This document shows, piece by piece, positions 47,592-55,520 of a stretch of DNA of 64,000 nucleotides. Under the pieces are notes generated by a model. It saw only the letters and a list, made by a program, of their open reading frames with translations, was not told where the DNA came from and made no database searches. A program made the translations under genes and the position numbers. The stretch is taken from NCBI GenBank assembly GCA_016787265.1, contig JAEUVF010000007.1:18619-82618 (forward strand). Direction: 5' to 3'. How positions within the stretch are numbered: position 1 is the first letter of the stretch; every line of letters begins with the position of its first letter. The stretch comes from Flavipsychrobacter sp. (lineage in GTDB: Bacteria; Bacteroidota; Bacteroidia; Chitinophagales; Chitinophagaceae).

Positions 47592-48139
47592 CGCTTGGCT
47601 TGTTTACGTTGTACTCCTAGAAATTCGGCAACTTTTTTTTGCAGAATTGATTTTGCCCTGGCCAGTTGCGATTTACTTGTTCCTTCGCTAATGGATAGGA
47701 GTTCCGCAATTTCCTTATGCGAGTAACCTTCAATAACATATAGATTAAAGACTGCCCGATACCCTGGGGAAAGTTCCTGAACCAGTTGAACAATATCCCT
47801 TTCAGCCAGCTGATCCAATACGGAAACCGAAGCATCTTCGATGCCTCGTTCCTCCTGTTCCGAGATACTGTTCAGATGAACTTTCCTTCGATATTGTTCA
47901 ATAGAAGTATTGACAAAAATTCGACGCATCCAGCCTTCAAACGATCCTTCGTGCCGGTATTTTTCCAGATTACGGAAAACTTTGATAAATCCTTCCTGTA
48001 ATAGATCCTGTGCGTCATCATTATTACCCGCATACCGTAGACAAACCGCATACATTTTAGGTGCATACTTCTGGTAAAGGGCCTCCTGCATCTTCGGATC
48101 ACCTTCAATACTTCCTTTGATTAAGTCGCTATCGTTCAT
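47588..48139 (-). CDS. ECF-type RNA polymerase sigma factor
   Basis: 183 residues. Region 2 is 'LYQKYAPKMYAVCLRYAGNN' with 'DDAQDLLQEGFIKVFRNL', and region 4 is 'LSPGYRAVFNLYVIEGYSHK' with 'EIAELLSISEGTSKSQLARA'. It overlaps both rdgB upstream and its membrane partner downstream by 4 bp each. Target promoters unknown. Confidence 0.93.
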   Translation of the reverse strand: MNDSDLIKGSIEGDPKMQEALYQKYAPKMYAVCLRYAGNNDDAQDLLQEGFIKVFRNLEKYRHEGSFEGWMRRIFVNTSIEQYRRKVHLNSISEQEERGIEDASVSVLDQLAERDIVQLVQELSPGYRAVFNLYVIEGYSHKEIAELLSISEGTSKSQLARAKSILQKKVAEFLGVQRKQAKR

Positions 48140-48723
48140 AGTTTGGTTGCCTCCACTAATAAAAAATCCACCAGTTTGTCAGTGGCTTTTCGCCTGTGAC
48201 TGTATTGTTGTTTCTCTTCCAGCGTCATATCGGCGAAACATCTTTCCGATCCATTGGGAATAAATATCGGATCATATCCAAAACCCTGATTACCACTTGG
48301 CTGTTCGCTGATGCGGCCCTCACAAATACCTTCGAACTGGTATTCCTTTCCGTTTAAAATTAAGGAAATGACAGTTCTGAAGCGGGCCCTGCGATCATTT
48401 TCATTCCGGAGTACTTCCAGGAGTTTACCGATATTTTCTTTTGCACCTGCATTGCCACCGGCATAGCGGGCAGTTTGAACACCAGGCGCTCCACCTAGGG
48501 CCTTTACTTCCAAACCTGTGTCCTCACTAAAACAGTTTGCGCCGGTTATAGAATGAATTACCCTGGATTTCTCACTTGCATTTTCTTCCAGACTATCATA
48601 AGGTTCGGGGATATCCTGCTCAATGCCAGCCTGGCTGAGTGTTTTCAGCTGAATGGATGGGGGCAGGAGCGGTTGGATCTCAGCAATTTTGTGGAGGTTA
48701 TTGGTAGCAAAAATCAGTTCCAT
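48136..48723 (-). CDS. rdgB: non-canonical purine NTP pyrophosphatase (HAM1/RdgB)
   Basis: 195 residues. 'MELIFATNNLHKIAEIQPLL' is the start signature, 'FSEDTGLEVKALGGAPGVQT' the substrate motif and 'GFGYDPIFIPNGSE' the third. It removes dITP and XTP from the nucleotide pool by hydrolysis to the monophosphate. Confidence 0.95.
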   Translation of the reverse strand: MELIFATNNLHKIAEIQPLLPPSIQLKTLSQAGIEQDIPEPYDSLEENASEKSRVIHSITGANCFSEDTGLEVKALGGAPGVQTARYAGGNAGAKENIGKLLEVLRNENDRRARFRTVISLILNGKEYQFEGICEGRISEQPSGNQGFGYDPIFIPNGSERCFADMTLEEKQQYSHRRKATDKLVDFLLVEATKL

Positions 48724-48733
48724 AATTGTTTGT

Positions 48734-49306
48734 TTAAGCCTGTATACCCAGCATGGTTTTTAATCCTTCCCACAATTGTCTTTTCAAAGGCTTCACAGCT
48801 TCTGTTTGCTGATTCAGTTCTTCCAGAGCTGGGGCTATCATCATCTGGAAATCCTGCATTCGTTGTGGGGTCAGGATAGGGCATCCTGCTGGTAAACCCA
48901 CCACCGGACCAGGCAGCCCAAAGCACACCAGGTGGCGGGGAGCCAGTTCTCTTTGCAGTTGCTGGATGTCAGGGTTTTGTCTTGCCATATTCACAATCGC
49001 CACATCGGCCAGTGTTAGCTGGCATGCCTTCAGTACAAAGCTGAGAAACTCCAATGAGGACTCCGAAATATGCAGGATATCCGGATAAGACACCAGGATC
49101 ACCAGGTTCCGGTTGTTCCTGCCCAGGAATTGTATGGAAGTTTCAGGTTGAACCGGAGAGGCTGGGCGGCTTGCTGTAGGTTCATCCGCAATCGGATCCT
49201 GTATTGCAGGCACATCCCCCTTGTAGTTATCGGCTGTCAATACAAGGGTTTCGGGGTACAAATCGGCAACCTGGCGCTGGGAAAGTCGAATCGAATTTAA
49301 AGACAT
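48734..49306 (-). CDS. hypothetical protein upstream of rdgB
   Basis: The start at 49306 (MSLNSIRLSQRQVADLYPET) gives 190 residues. No family is recognised. The protein has a short Pro/Ser linker around residues 50-65, then a segment 'NLVILVSYPDILHISESSLE' like an alpha/beta strand-helix pair. It is rich in Leu and Gln with no signal. It diverges from ilvE across the palindrome at 49326-49341, and lies 10 bp before rdgB. Confidence 0.6.
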   Translation of the reverse strand: MSLNSIRLSQRQVADLYPETLVLTADNYKGDVPAIQDPIADEPTASRPASPVQPETSIQFLGRNNRNLVILVSYPDILHISESSLEFLSFVLKACQLTLADVAIVNMARQNPDIQQLQRELAPRHLVCFGLPGPVVGLPAGCPILTPQRMQDFQMMIAPALEELNQQTEAVKPLKRQLWEGLKTMLGIQA

Positions 49307-49325
49307 GAAAACTTGCGGGATTTTT

Positions 49326-49341
49326 ACTAACAATTGTTAGT
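49326..49341. promoter_or_regulatory. perfect 16-bp palindrome ACTAACAATTGTTAGT
   Basis: A perfect inverted repeat in the 100-bp gap between the divergent hypothetical gene (start 49306) and ilvE (start 49407). The core TAACAATTGTTA fits the TAAC-N4-GTTA pattern also found at 43237 and 59222. Candidate operator for a dimeric repressor. Confidence 0.55.
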
Positions 49342-49406
49342 GATTTTGGCCGGATGGTTTGGCCACCCAGTAAAATCATTGTTTCTTTGCAGCAAATGTA
49401 CCAATT

Positions 49407-50471
49407 ATGATTGCAGCATTCGACATACCGGTAACGAAAGTTGACCGGAGCAGACTGAGTGATACCCCTTTGGAAAACCTCCCGTTTGGCCGATACTTTA
49501 CAGATCATATGCTGGAAGCGGAATATGCAGATGGCGAATGGAAGTCTGTGCAGATCAAACCTTACCAGCCCCTGAGCCTGGATCCTTCCCTGGCGGCCCT
49601 TCATTATGGACAGGCGATTTTTGAAGGCATTAAAGCCTATCGGGATGAGCAGGGAAATGCTTTTATTTTCCGTCCGTTTGACAATTTCAAACGATTCAAT
49701 ACCTCTGCTGCCCGGATGAATATGCCGGAAGTTCCGGAGGAAATTTTCATGGAAGGGATGCGAAGACTGGTTGCTCTTGACAAAAACTGGATTCCTGCCA
49801 TTAAGGATCATTCCCTATATATCCGCCCTTTCATGTTTGCAACGGATACCATGCTCGGGGTTCGCCCTTCCGCTACGTATAAATTTTTAATTATATTAAG
49901 TCCGACCGGACCATATTTCGCCGCACCGATGAAGATCCTGGTGGAGGAGCATTATACGCGAGCTGCGCCCGGAGGCGTTGGTTTTGCCAAGAATGCAGGA
50001 AACTATGGGGGAAGTATGCTGGCCGTTACCGAAGCACAAAAACAGGGCTACGACCAGGTACTCTGGACCGATGCGTTTGAGCATAAATGGCTGCAGGAAG
50101 TCGGAATGATGAATGTGTTCTTCATTATTAATGGGGTAGCGGTTACGCCTTCTCTGGAAGAAGGAACCATTCTGCATGGAGTTACCCGAGACAGCGTAAT
50201 GGTGGTTTTACGGGAAATGGGAATACCTGTTGAAGAGCGTAGAATCAATATTGATGAACTCCTTGCGGCTTATGGCAAGGGCCAGTTACAGGAAGTTTTC
50301 GGAACCGGCACTGCGGCTGTAATTGCCATGGTTAAAGAATTGAAGTACAAAGAGTTTCAGATGACATTTAATGTAGATAACAGTCCTGTTGCGAAAGAAG
50401 TAAAAGAGCGGTTGACTGCCATCCGGGGAGGAAAGGCAGTGGATCTGCACCAGTGGATGTGGAAAGTTTAG
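49407..50471 (+). CDS. ilvE: branched-chain amino acid aminotransferase
   Basis: 354 residues, the long class-IV form. 'GQAIFEGIKAYRDEQGNAFI' and 'PFMFATDTMLGVRPSATYKF' are family motifs and the PLP-binding lysine is Lys195 in 'GVGFAKNAGNYGGSM'. It transfers the amino group to branched-chain keto acids. A strong promoter for rpsL begins 8 bp after its stop. Confidence 0.95.
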   Translation: MIAAFDIPVTKVDRSRLSDTPLENLPFGRYFTDHMLEAEYADGEWKSVQIKPYQPLSLDPSLAALHYGQAIFEGIKAYRDEQGNAFIFRPFDNFKRFNTSAARMNMPEVPEEIFMEGMRRLVALDKNWIPAIKDHSLYIRPFMFATDTMLGVRPSATYKFLIILSPTGPYFAAPMKILVEEHYTRAAPGGVGFAKNAGNYGGSMLAVTEAQKQGYDQVLWTDAFEHKWLQEVGMMNVFFIINGVAVTPSLEEGTILHGVTRDSVMVVLREMGIPVEERRINIDELLAAYGKGQLQEVFGTGTAAVIAMVKELKYKEFQMTFNVDNSPVAKEVKERLTAIRGGKAVDLHQWMWKV

Positions 50472-50479
50472 AATTTAAT

Positions 50480-50510
50480 TTTGTTTTTTCGGCAAGGGAT
50501 TCTACCTTTG
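50480..50510 (+). promoter_or_regulatory. Bacteroidota promoter of rpsL-rpsG
   Basis: TTTG (50480-50483), 19-bp spacer, TACCTTTG (50503-50510): a full match to the -33/-7 consensus. It is 24 bp before the rpsL ATG. Confidence 0.85.
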
Positions 50511-50534
50511 CCGTCCCAAATAAATAAGGTTAGA

Positions 50535-50921
50535 ATGCCTACAATTCAGCAATTAGTAAGAAAAGGTAGAGAAATCATCAAGGCAAAGAGTAAGTCCAGA
50601 GCACTGGATGCCTGTCCTCAACGCAGAGGTGTTTGTACCCGTGTGTACACCACTACACCTAAAAAACCGAATTCCGCTCTCCGTAAGGTAGCGAAGGTTC
50701 GTTTGACCAATAAGGTGGAAGTGATCGCTTATATTCCAGGTGAAGGTCATAACCTGCAGGAGCACTCTATCGTGTTGATCCGTGGTGGTCGTGTGAAGGA
50801 TTTGCCGGGTGTACGTTATCACATTGTTCGTGGTAGCCTGGATACTGCCGGTGTGAAAGACAGAAAGCAGAGCCGTTCCAAGTACGGAACCAAGAGAGAC
50901 AAACAAACAGGTAAAAAATAA
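50535..50921 (+). CDS. rpsL: 30S ribosomal protein S12
   Basis: 128 residues, start at 50535. '[20 protein letters not shown]' holds the Lys associated with streptomycin sensitivity, and '[20 protein letters not shown]' and 'DLPGVRYH' follow. S12 sits at the decoding centre. First gene of a two-gene ribosomal operon with rpsG. Confidence 0.98.
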   Translation: MPTIQQLVRKGREIIKAKSKSRALDACPQRRGVCTRVYTTTPKKPNSALRKVAKVRLTNKVEVIAYIPGEGHNLQEHSIVLIRGGRVKDLPGVRYHIVRGSLDTAGVKDRKQSRSKYGTKRDKQTGKK

Positions 50922-50938
50922 TTTAAAATAGTTCTCCG

Positions 50939-51406
50939 ATGCGTAAAGCACAAGCCAAAAAACTTCCTCTGGCCCCTGATGCCAGGTATAACGATAAACT
51001 GGTTACCCGTTTTGTCAACAACATCATGTGGCAAGGGAAAAAGAGTGTAGCCTTCGAAATTTTCTATGATGCCGTTGACAAGGTGAGCAAAATCACCAAC
51101 GAAGATGGTTATGAAATCTGGAAAAGAGCGATTGCTAATGTAACTCCTGCTGTTGAAGTACGCAGCCGTCGGATCGGTGGTGCGACCTTCCAGATTCCTT
51201 CTGAGGTTCGTCCCGACAGAAAGATTTCCCTCAGCATGAAATGGCTGATCCGTTTCAGCCGTGAGCGTAACGGTCGTAGCATGGCTGATAAACTGGCCAA
51301 TGAGATCGTTGCAGCCAGCAAAGGGGAAGGTGGTGCATTCAAGAAAAAGGAAGACACTCACCGTATGGCTGAAGCCAACAAGGCATTCTCACATTTCCGG
51401 GTTTAA
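50939..51406 (+). CDS. rpsG: 30S ribosomal protein S7
   Basis: 155 residues. '[20 protein letters not shown]' with '[20 protein letters not shown]' is the N-terminal rRNA-binding part; '[20 protein letters not shown]' and the basic C-terminus follow. It is 17 bp after rpsL. The usual next gene fusA is absent: a terminator and a sugar gene follow instead. Confidence 0.98.
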   Translation: MRKAQAKKLPLAPDARYNDKLVTRFVNNIMWQGKKSVAFEIFYDAVDKVSKITNEDGYEIWKRAIANVTPAVEVRSRRIGGATFQIPSEVRPDRKISLSMKWLIRFSRERNGRSMADKLANEIVAASKGEGGAFKKKEDTHRMAEANKAFSHFRV

Positions 51407-51430
51407 CATTCTAACTTACCTTTTCATAGG

Positions 51431-51462
51431 CCGGTTCGCTCACAAGCGGACCGGTTTTTTTT
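51431..51462 (+). terminator. terminator of rpsL-rpsG operon
   Basis: 10-bp stem CCGGTTCGCT / AGCGGACCGG (51431-51440, 51445-51454) with one G-T wobble, loop CACA, and eight T residues. It lies 24 bp after the rpsG stop. Confidence 0.9.
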
Positions 51463-51526
51463 GTGGTGTATCTGAAACACTTATTTCGTACATTCATTGC
51501 CCTAATTATACCCAAAATTTCAGGTT

Positions 51527-52408
51527 ATGTCTACCAGGAGAACCTTTTTAAAACAAGCCTCCCTGCTCACGCCTGCAGCGATGCTTTTGCCGGATTTTTT
51601 AATGGCGGAAAAAAAGACCCGTTCTGTCGGTATCCAGCTTTATACCTTAAGAGAACTCGTGGCGAAGGATCCACGGGCTGTGCTGCAGCAGGTAGCTGCA
51701 GCAGGTTACAAAGAGGTTGAGTTATATGGATTCGGTGGTGGTAAGTTTTTCGGCATTCCCGTTGCTGAATTTTCATCGTATATGAATGGCCTGGGACTGT
51801 CTGTACCCAGTGGACATTACATGCCTGTAAAATTCCTGTTTTCAGACGAGGATGCCGGTAAAACGGAGCTGGATGAACATATCCAGGCAGCCCTTACCAT
51901 GAAAAGCAGTTATCTGACAATTCCCTGGTTACCCCCTGATAAGCGCTCCAGCCTGGATGATTATAAAAAGATCGCAGCCAAACTGAATGTCGCAGGAGAA
52001 GCCTGTAAAAAAGCAGGAATCCAGCTGGCCTATCATAATCATGATTTTGAATTTGCCAATCTCGGTGGGCAAACCGGTTTCGATGTGATGACCAGCTCAA
52101 CAGATGCAGACCTGGTGAAATGGGAACTCGATTTATATTGGGCTGTATTTGCCGGTCTGGATCCTGTTCAGTTATTCAGCAACCTGAAGGGGAGGGTTCC
52201 TTTGTGGCACGTGAAGGATATGGACAAGACGAACCGTGCTCAGAATACGGAGATCGGTAACGGTACTATTGATTGGAAACGAATCTTCAAAGCCGCCAAA
52301 ACTTCCGGAATGAAACATTTCTTCGTAGAGCAGGAAAACAATTATGTTCCTGATCATCTGGAGAGTGTTAAGCGGAGTATAGGTTATATCAGGGCAAGCC
52401 TGATATAG
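51527..52408 (+). CDS. sugar phosphate isomerase/epimerase with Tat signal
   Basis: 293 residues. A twin-arginine signal (STRRTFLKQASLLTPAAML) predicts export of a folded protein. The TIM barrel shows 'KSRV/IGIQLYTLRELVAKDP'-type start ('SVGIQLYTLRELVAKDPRA'), metal-binding 'LAYHNHDFEF', 'KWELDLYWAVFAG' and 'FFVEQE'. Xylose-isomerase-like enzymes of this type act on keto or aldose sugars. It is next to the ThuA/DUF1080 cluster but on the other strand. A GGTGAAA array starts at its stop codon. Confidence 0.88.
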   Translation: MSTRRTFLKQASLLTPAAMLLPDFLMAEKKTRSVGIQLYTLRELVAKDPRAVLQQVAAAGYKEVELYGFGGGKFFGIPVAEFSSYMNGLGLSVPSGHYMPVKFLFSDEDAGKTELDEHIQAALTMKSSYLTIPWLPPDKRSSLDDYKKIAAKLNVAGEACKKAGIQLAYHNHDFEFANLGGQTGFDVMTSSTDADLVKWELDLYWAVFAGLDPVQLFSNLKGRVPLWHVKDMDKTNRAQNTEIGNGTIDWKRIFKAAKTSGMKHFFVEQENNYVPDHLESVKRSIGYIRASLI

Positions 52409-52456
52409 GTGAAAAGTGAAAGGTGAAAAGTGAAAAGTGAAAGGTGAAAGGTGAAA
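52408..52456 (+). repeat. heptamer array GGTGAAA/AGTGAAA, seven copies
   Basis: Seven gap-free 7-mers: GGTGAAA, AGTGAAA, GGTGAAA, AGTGAAA, AGTGAAA, GGTGAAA, GGTGAAA. The first G is the last base of the preceding TAG stop. It faces the reverse array at 52471-52491. Confidence 0.9.
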
Positions 52457-52470
52457 GCGGTCATCCGGTT

Positions 52471-52491
52471 TTTCACCTTTCACCTTTCACT
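52471..52491 (-). repeat. three GGTGAAA-type units on the minus strand, part of a hairpin
   Basis: TTTCACC, TTTCACC, TTTCACT on the plus strand, i.e. AGTGAAA, GGTGAAA, GGTGAAA on the minus strand. It overlaps the ThuA stop codon at 52487-52489 and can pair with the plus-strand array across a 14-base loop (52457-52470), which could act as a two-sided terminator. Confidence 0.8.
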
Positions 52492-53230
52492 TCTTTTTCA
52501 TCGCCCAGCGAATTCCTTCCGTTACATGCATGAGAAATTTCTCATCCTGATAAGTTTCACTGGTGTGACCAAGTCCGGTGTAAAACAGACGACCTCCATC
52601 GAATTCCTGGTACCAGGCGATGGGATGGCTGGCTCCCATTTTACCTCCCTCATACGATTTTTCATCCAGTTCAAGTAATACCTTAATGGAGGGAGAAACG
52701 GATTTATAATTGTACCATTCATCTTTGTGAATCCAGCTGGATCCAAGATGTGCGGTTGCCGGATGTCTTTCTTTTACTACCAGCGTTGCCGACTGAGTGG
52801 CCGGGTGTGATTCAAAATATCCGCCGATCAGTTGGTTATACCAGGGCCAATCGTATTCACAATCTGCCGCCGCATGAACTCCTACTATCCCTCCGCCGTC
52901 TTTTACATATTGTTGCAGGGCAGCCTCCTCTTTTGAACCGAATACATTTCCTGTTGTGTTCAGTAATACAATTGCACTGAATTGTTTCAGGTTTTCGGAA
53001 TTAAAAACGGAACTGTCTTCGGAAGCTACCATCTTCCAGTTGTTTTTAGCAGCAATCATCCCTATTGCTTTAATTCCATCCGGAATGGAAGCATGTCTGA
53101 ATCCGCGCGTTGCAGAAAAAACAAGGATCTTATTTCCTGTCTGTAAAGTTGTTTCAGGTTGATCTGGCTGCGCAAAGAATGTGGCCAACACCCATAGCGG
53201 GCTCATTGCCCACAGAAGAAATGTTTTCAT
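52487..53230 (-). CDS. ThuA domain protein
   Basis: 247 residues with a signal peptide (MKTFLLWAMSPLWVLATFFA). ThuA features are 'KILVFSATRGFRHASIPDGI', 'YVKDGGGIVGVHAAADCEYD', 'YFESHPATQSATLVVKERHP', 'RTFYTGLGHT'-type ending ('GGRLFYTGLGHTSETYQD'). The domain is related to class I glutamine amidotransferases and linked to trehalose and 3-keto-trehalose use. Predicted periplasmic here. Confidence 0.9.
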   Translation of the reverse strand: MKTFLLWAMSPLWVLATFFAQPDQPETTLQTGNKILVFSATRGFRHASIPDGIKAIGMIAAKNNWKMVASEDSSVFNSENLKQFSAIVLLNTTGNVFGSKEEAALQQYVKDGGGIVGVHAAADCEYDWPWYNQLIGGYFESHPATQSATLVVKERHPATAHLGSSWIHKDEWYNYKSVSPSIKVLLELDEKSYEGGKMGASHPIAWYQEFDGGRLFYTGLGHTSETYQDEKFLMHVTEGIRWAMKKK

Positions 53231-53250
53231 GTTATTACCGATTATGGCTG

Positions 53251-53280
53251 AAAAAAAACTGCCCCTTAAGGAGCAGTTTT
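53251..53280 (-). terminator. terminator of the DUF1080 operon
   Basis: On the minus strand the stem AAAACTGCTCC / GGGGCAGTTTT (one T-G wobble, loop TTAA) is followed by a T run. On the plus strand the wobble would be a C-A mismatch, so it fits the minus strand. It separates the DUF1080 gene from ThuA. Confidence 0.8.
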
Positions 53281-53284
53281 GATA

Positions 53285-54019
53285 TCAAAGTTTCCGAATC
53301 TTGATGTTTTTGAACCAGACATTGTCACCATGATCCTGCAAGGAAATATGACCGGAGCGGAATACTCCAAAATCAGCTAAATCCCTGAATTTACTGTTGG
53401 CAACCAGGTTTTTCCAGGCATCATCCCACAGTGTTGTTTTCACTACAGTAGTTCCATTCAGTTTCAGTTCGAGTTGCCCGTTATTCTGAATGATTTCAGC
53501 CAGGTTCCATTCACCTACCGGCTTTACCGTTTCCTGGGAAGATTCAATCAGATCGTATAAATCACCAGCACGGTGTTTGCGTATTTTCGCATCAGGGTGA
53601 CCGTTATTGTCCAATACTTGCATTTCCATTCCGGTATACCAGACATGTTTATACTTGGAACGGTCATCCTTTATATTGAAAATAATACCGCTGTTCCCAT
53701 TGGGCGCGATCTTCCATTCCACCTTGAAATGATAATTTTCAAACGCTTCATTGGTAACGATATCACCTCCACCGGAGGTTTGCCATCCGGCTTTGTTACT
53801 GGCATCCAGGTATAAGGTTCCGTTCGCTACTTTCCAGGCAGCCCCCACTTCATTTTTTCCGTAGGTATGCCAGCCTTTGGTAGTGGTTCCATCAAACAAC
53901 AATAGCCAGCCATCCTTTTTTTCTTTTTTGGACAGGGTGTTATCAGCTACGAGTTCTTTTGAACTGGAACAGGCACTTATACCAACCAGAGCAAGTCCAA
54001 CCATCAGGTTTTTGATCAT
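53285..54019 (-). CDS. DUF1080 (3-keto-disaccharide hydrolase) lipoprotein
   Basis: 244 residues with a lipoprotein signal (LALVGISAC, Cys at residue 17). 'DGWLLLFDGTTTKGWHTYG' is the DUF1080 opening, 'YHFKVEWKIAPNGNSGIIFN' and 'VWYTGMEMQVLDNNGHPDAK' follow. DUF1080 enzymes are established as 3-keto-glycoside hydrolases. It follows the cytochrome c gene (2 bp), so they are cotranscribed. Confidence 0.92.
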   Translation of the reverse strand: MIKNLMVGLALVGISACSSSKELVADNTLSKKEKKDGWLLLFDGTTTKGWHTYGKNEVGAAWKVANGTLYLDASNKAGWQTSGGGDIVTNEAFENYHFKVEWKIAPNGNSGIIFNIKDDRSKYKHVWYTGMEMQVLDNNGHPDAKIRKHRAGDLYDLIESSQETVKPVGEWNLAEIIQNNGQLELKLNGTTVVKTTLWDDAWKNLVANSKFRDLADFGVFRSGHISLQDHGDNVWFKNIKIRKL

Positions 54020-54020
54020 A

Positions 54021-54416
54021 TTAGTTGGTTTTCAGTGAAAGGATATATTTCACCATGATCTTGGCATCGTCCTCTGTAACCTGAGGGTGTGGTGTCATGG
54101 GCACTTCACCCCATACACCGCTACCGCCTTTGATGATTTTACCAGCCAGGTCGGCGATTGTAGCATCATCCGCAGTGTATTTATTGGCAACATCCTGATA
54201 AGAGGGGCCAATTGCTTTTTCATTCACTTTATGACAGGTAAGGCAATCACTTCCGGCGATCAACTCAATACCCTTTTCTTCATCTGCAGAAGGCCCTGCA
54301 GCAGGAGCAGTTTGTTCAGTGGCAGCGGCTTCTTCTGTTTTTTTCTCTTCAGTTGCCTGGTTTCCACAAGCGAAGGCTATGGCGCTGATGCCAGCCAGAA
54401 TCACATACTTTTTCAT
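54021..54416 (-). CDS. class I cytochrome c lipoprotein
   Basis: 131 residues. Lipoprotein signal (AGISAIAFAC), Ala/Glu-rich linker, then a haem-binding 'GSDCLTCHKVNEKAIGPSY' with C-x2-C-H and the distal Met in 'MTPHPQVTEDDAKIMVKYIL'. One haem, probably on the periplasmic membrane face. The gene order with GMC flavoprotein and subunit 3 suggests it takes their electrons. Confidence 0.93.
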   Translation of the reverse strand: MKKYVILAGISAIAFACGNQATEEKKTEEAAATEQTAPAAGPSADEEKGIELIAGSDCLTCHKVNEKAIGPSYQDVANKYTADDATIADLAGKIIKGGSGVWGEVPMTPHPQVTEDDAKIMVKYILSLKTN

Positions 54417-54426
54417 GTTTTTTTGT

Positions 54427-55482
54427 TTATTGAATACCTAATATTTTTTTGTTGAAGTTTTCATCCGATCCTATTCCAGCGAAATCATCGAATGCTTTTT
54501 CAGTTACCCGAATAATTTGATCCTGTATAAAGATAGCACCTTCTTTTGCACCGTCTTCAGGATGTTTAAGACAGCATTCCCATTCCATCACAGCCCATCC
54601 TTTGTAGTCATAAGCTGCAAGTTTGCTGAAGATGCTTCCGAAATCAACCTGTCCATCTCCCAGCGAACGGAAACGTCCGGCGCGGTTGATCCAGCTTTGA
54701 TAGCCGCCGTAAACACCCTGTCTGCCGGTTGGATTGAACTCGGCATCTTTAACATGGAACATGCGGATCCGTTCGTGATAGATATCAATATAGTCCAGGT
54801 AATCCAGGCACTGTAACACAAAATGGGATGGATCATATAAGAGGCAGGCTCTGGCATGGTTGTTAACCTCCTTCAGGAACATTTCATACGAAATGCCATC
54901 ATGCAAATCTTCTCCAGGGTGAATTTCATAACAGAGGTCCACACCGTTTTCCTCAAATTCATCCAGGATAGGTTTCCAACGGCGGCCAAGTTCCCTGAAA
55001 CCTGTTTCCACCAATCCGGCTGGTCTTTGCGGCCATGGATAAACTGTATGCCATAACAGAGAACCGCTAAAGGTAGCATGAGCATTCAATCCCAGGTTAC
55101 GGGATGCCTGTGCAGCATATTTCAATTGTTGTATGGCCCATTCGGTTCTTGCAGTTGCGTTGCCCCGAACTGATTCAGGAGCGAATCCGTCAAAGAGTTC
55201 ATTGTAGGCAGGATGCACAGCTACTAATTGCCCCTGGAGGTGTGTGGAGAGTTCTGTTATGGATAAACCGCATTCTTCCACGGTACCGCGTATTTCATCT
55301 GCATAGGTTTTGCTTTCCGCAGCTTTTTGCAAATCAATGCATCGCGGATCCCAGGTAGGTATCTGCACGCCTTTAAATCCCAGTGATTCAGCCCATAGAC
55401 AGATGGCCTTCAGGTTATTGAAGGGTGGCTGGTCTCCAAGAAACTGGGCGAGAAAAATACCAGGACCTTTTAATGTTGTCAT
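54427..55482 (-). CDS. sugar phosphate isomerase/epimerase
   Basis: 351 residues with no signal peptide. TIM barrel with 'LGFKGVQIPTWDPRCIDLQK', 'ENGVDLCYEIHPGEDLHDGI', 'ARACLLYDPSHFVLQCLDYL', 'IRMFHVKDAEFNPTGRQGVY' and 'YKGWAVMEWECCLKHPEDGA', which carry the metal-binding Glu, Asp and His. Similar proteins act with Gfo/Idh/MocA enzymes on keto sugars. It is 10 bp before the cytochrome c gene. Confidence 0.9.
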   Translation of the reverse strand: MTTLKGPGIFLAQFLGDQPPFNNLKAICLWAESLGFKGVQIPTWDPRCIDLQKAAESKTYADEIRGTVEECGLSITELSTHLQGQLVAVHPAYNELFDGFAPESVRGNATARTEWAIQQLKYAAQASRNLGLNAHATFSGSLLWHTVYPWPQRPAGLVETGFRELGRRWKPILDEFEENGVDLCYEIHPGEDLHDGISYEMFLKEVNNHARACLLYDPSHFVLQCLDYLDYIDIYHERIRMFHVKDAEFNPTGRQGVYGGYQSWINRAGRFRSLGDGQVDFGSIFSKLAAYDYKGWAVMEWECCLKHPEDGAKEGAIFIQDQIIRVTEKAFDDFAGIGSDENFNKKILGIQ

Positions 55483-55520
55483 GTAATCAGTATTTAGTCA
55501 GTGGTAAATGATCGATCAAT

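Noticed and set aside
52408..52491. Possible CRISPR or phage-type repeat array
   Set aside because: Units are 7 bp without spacers and there are no cas genes.
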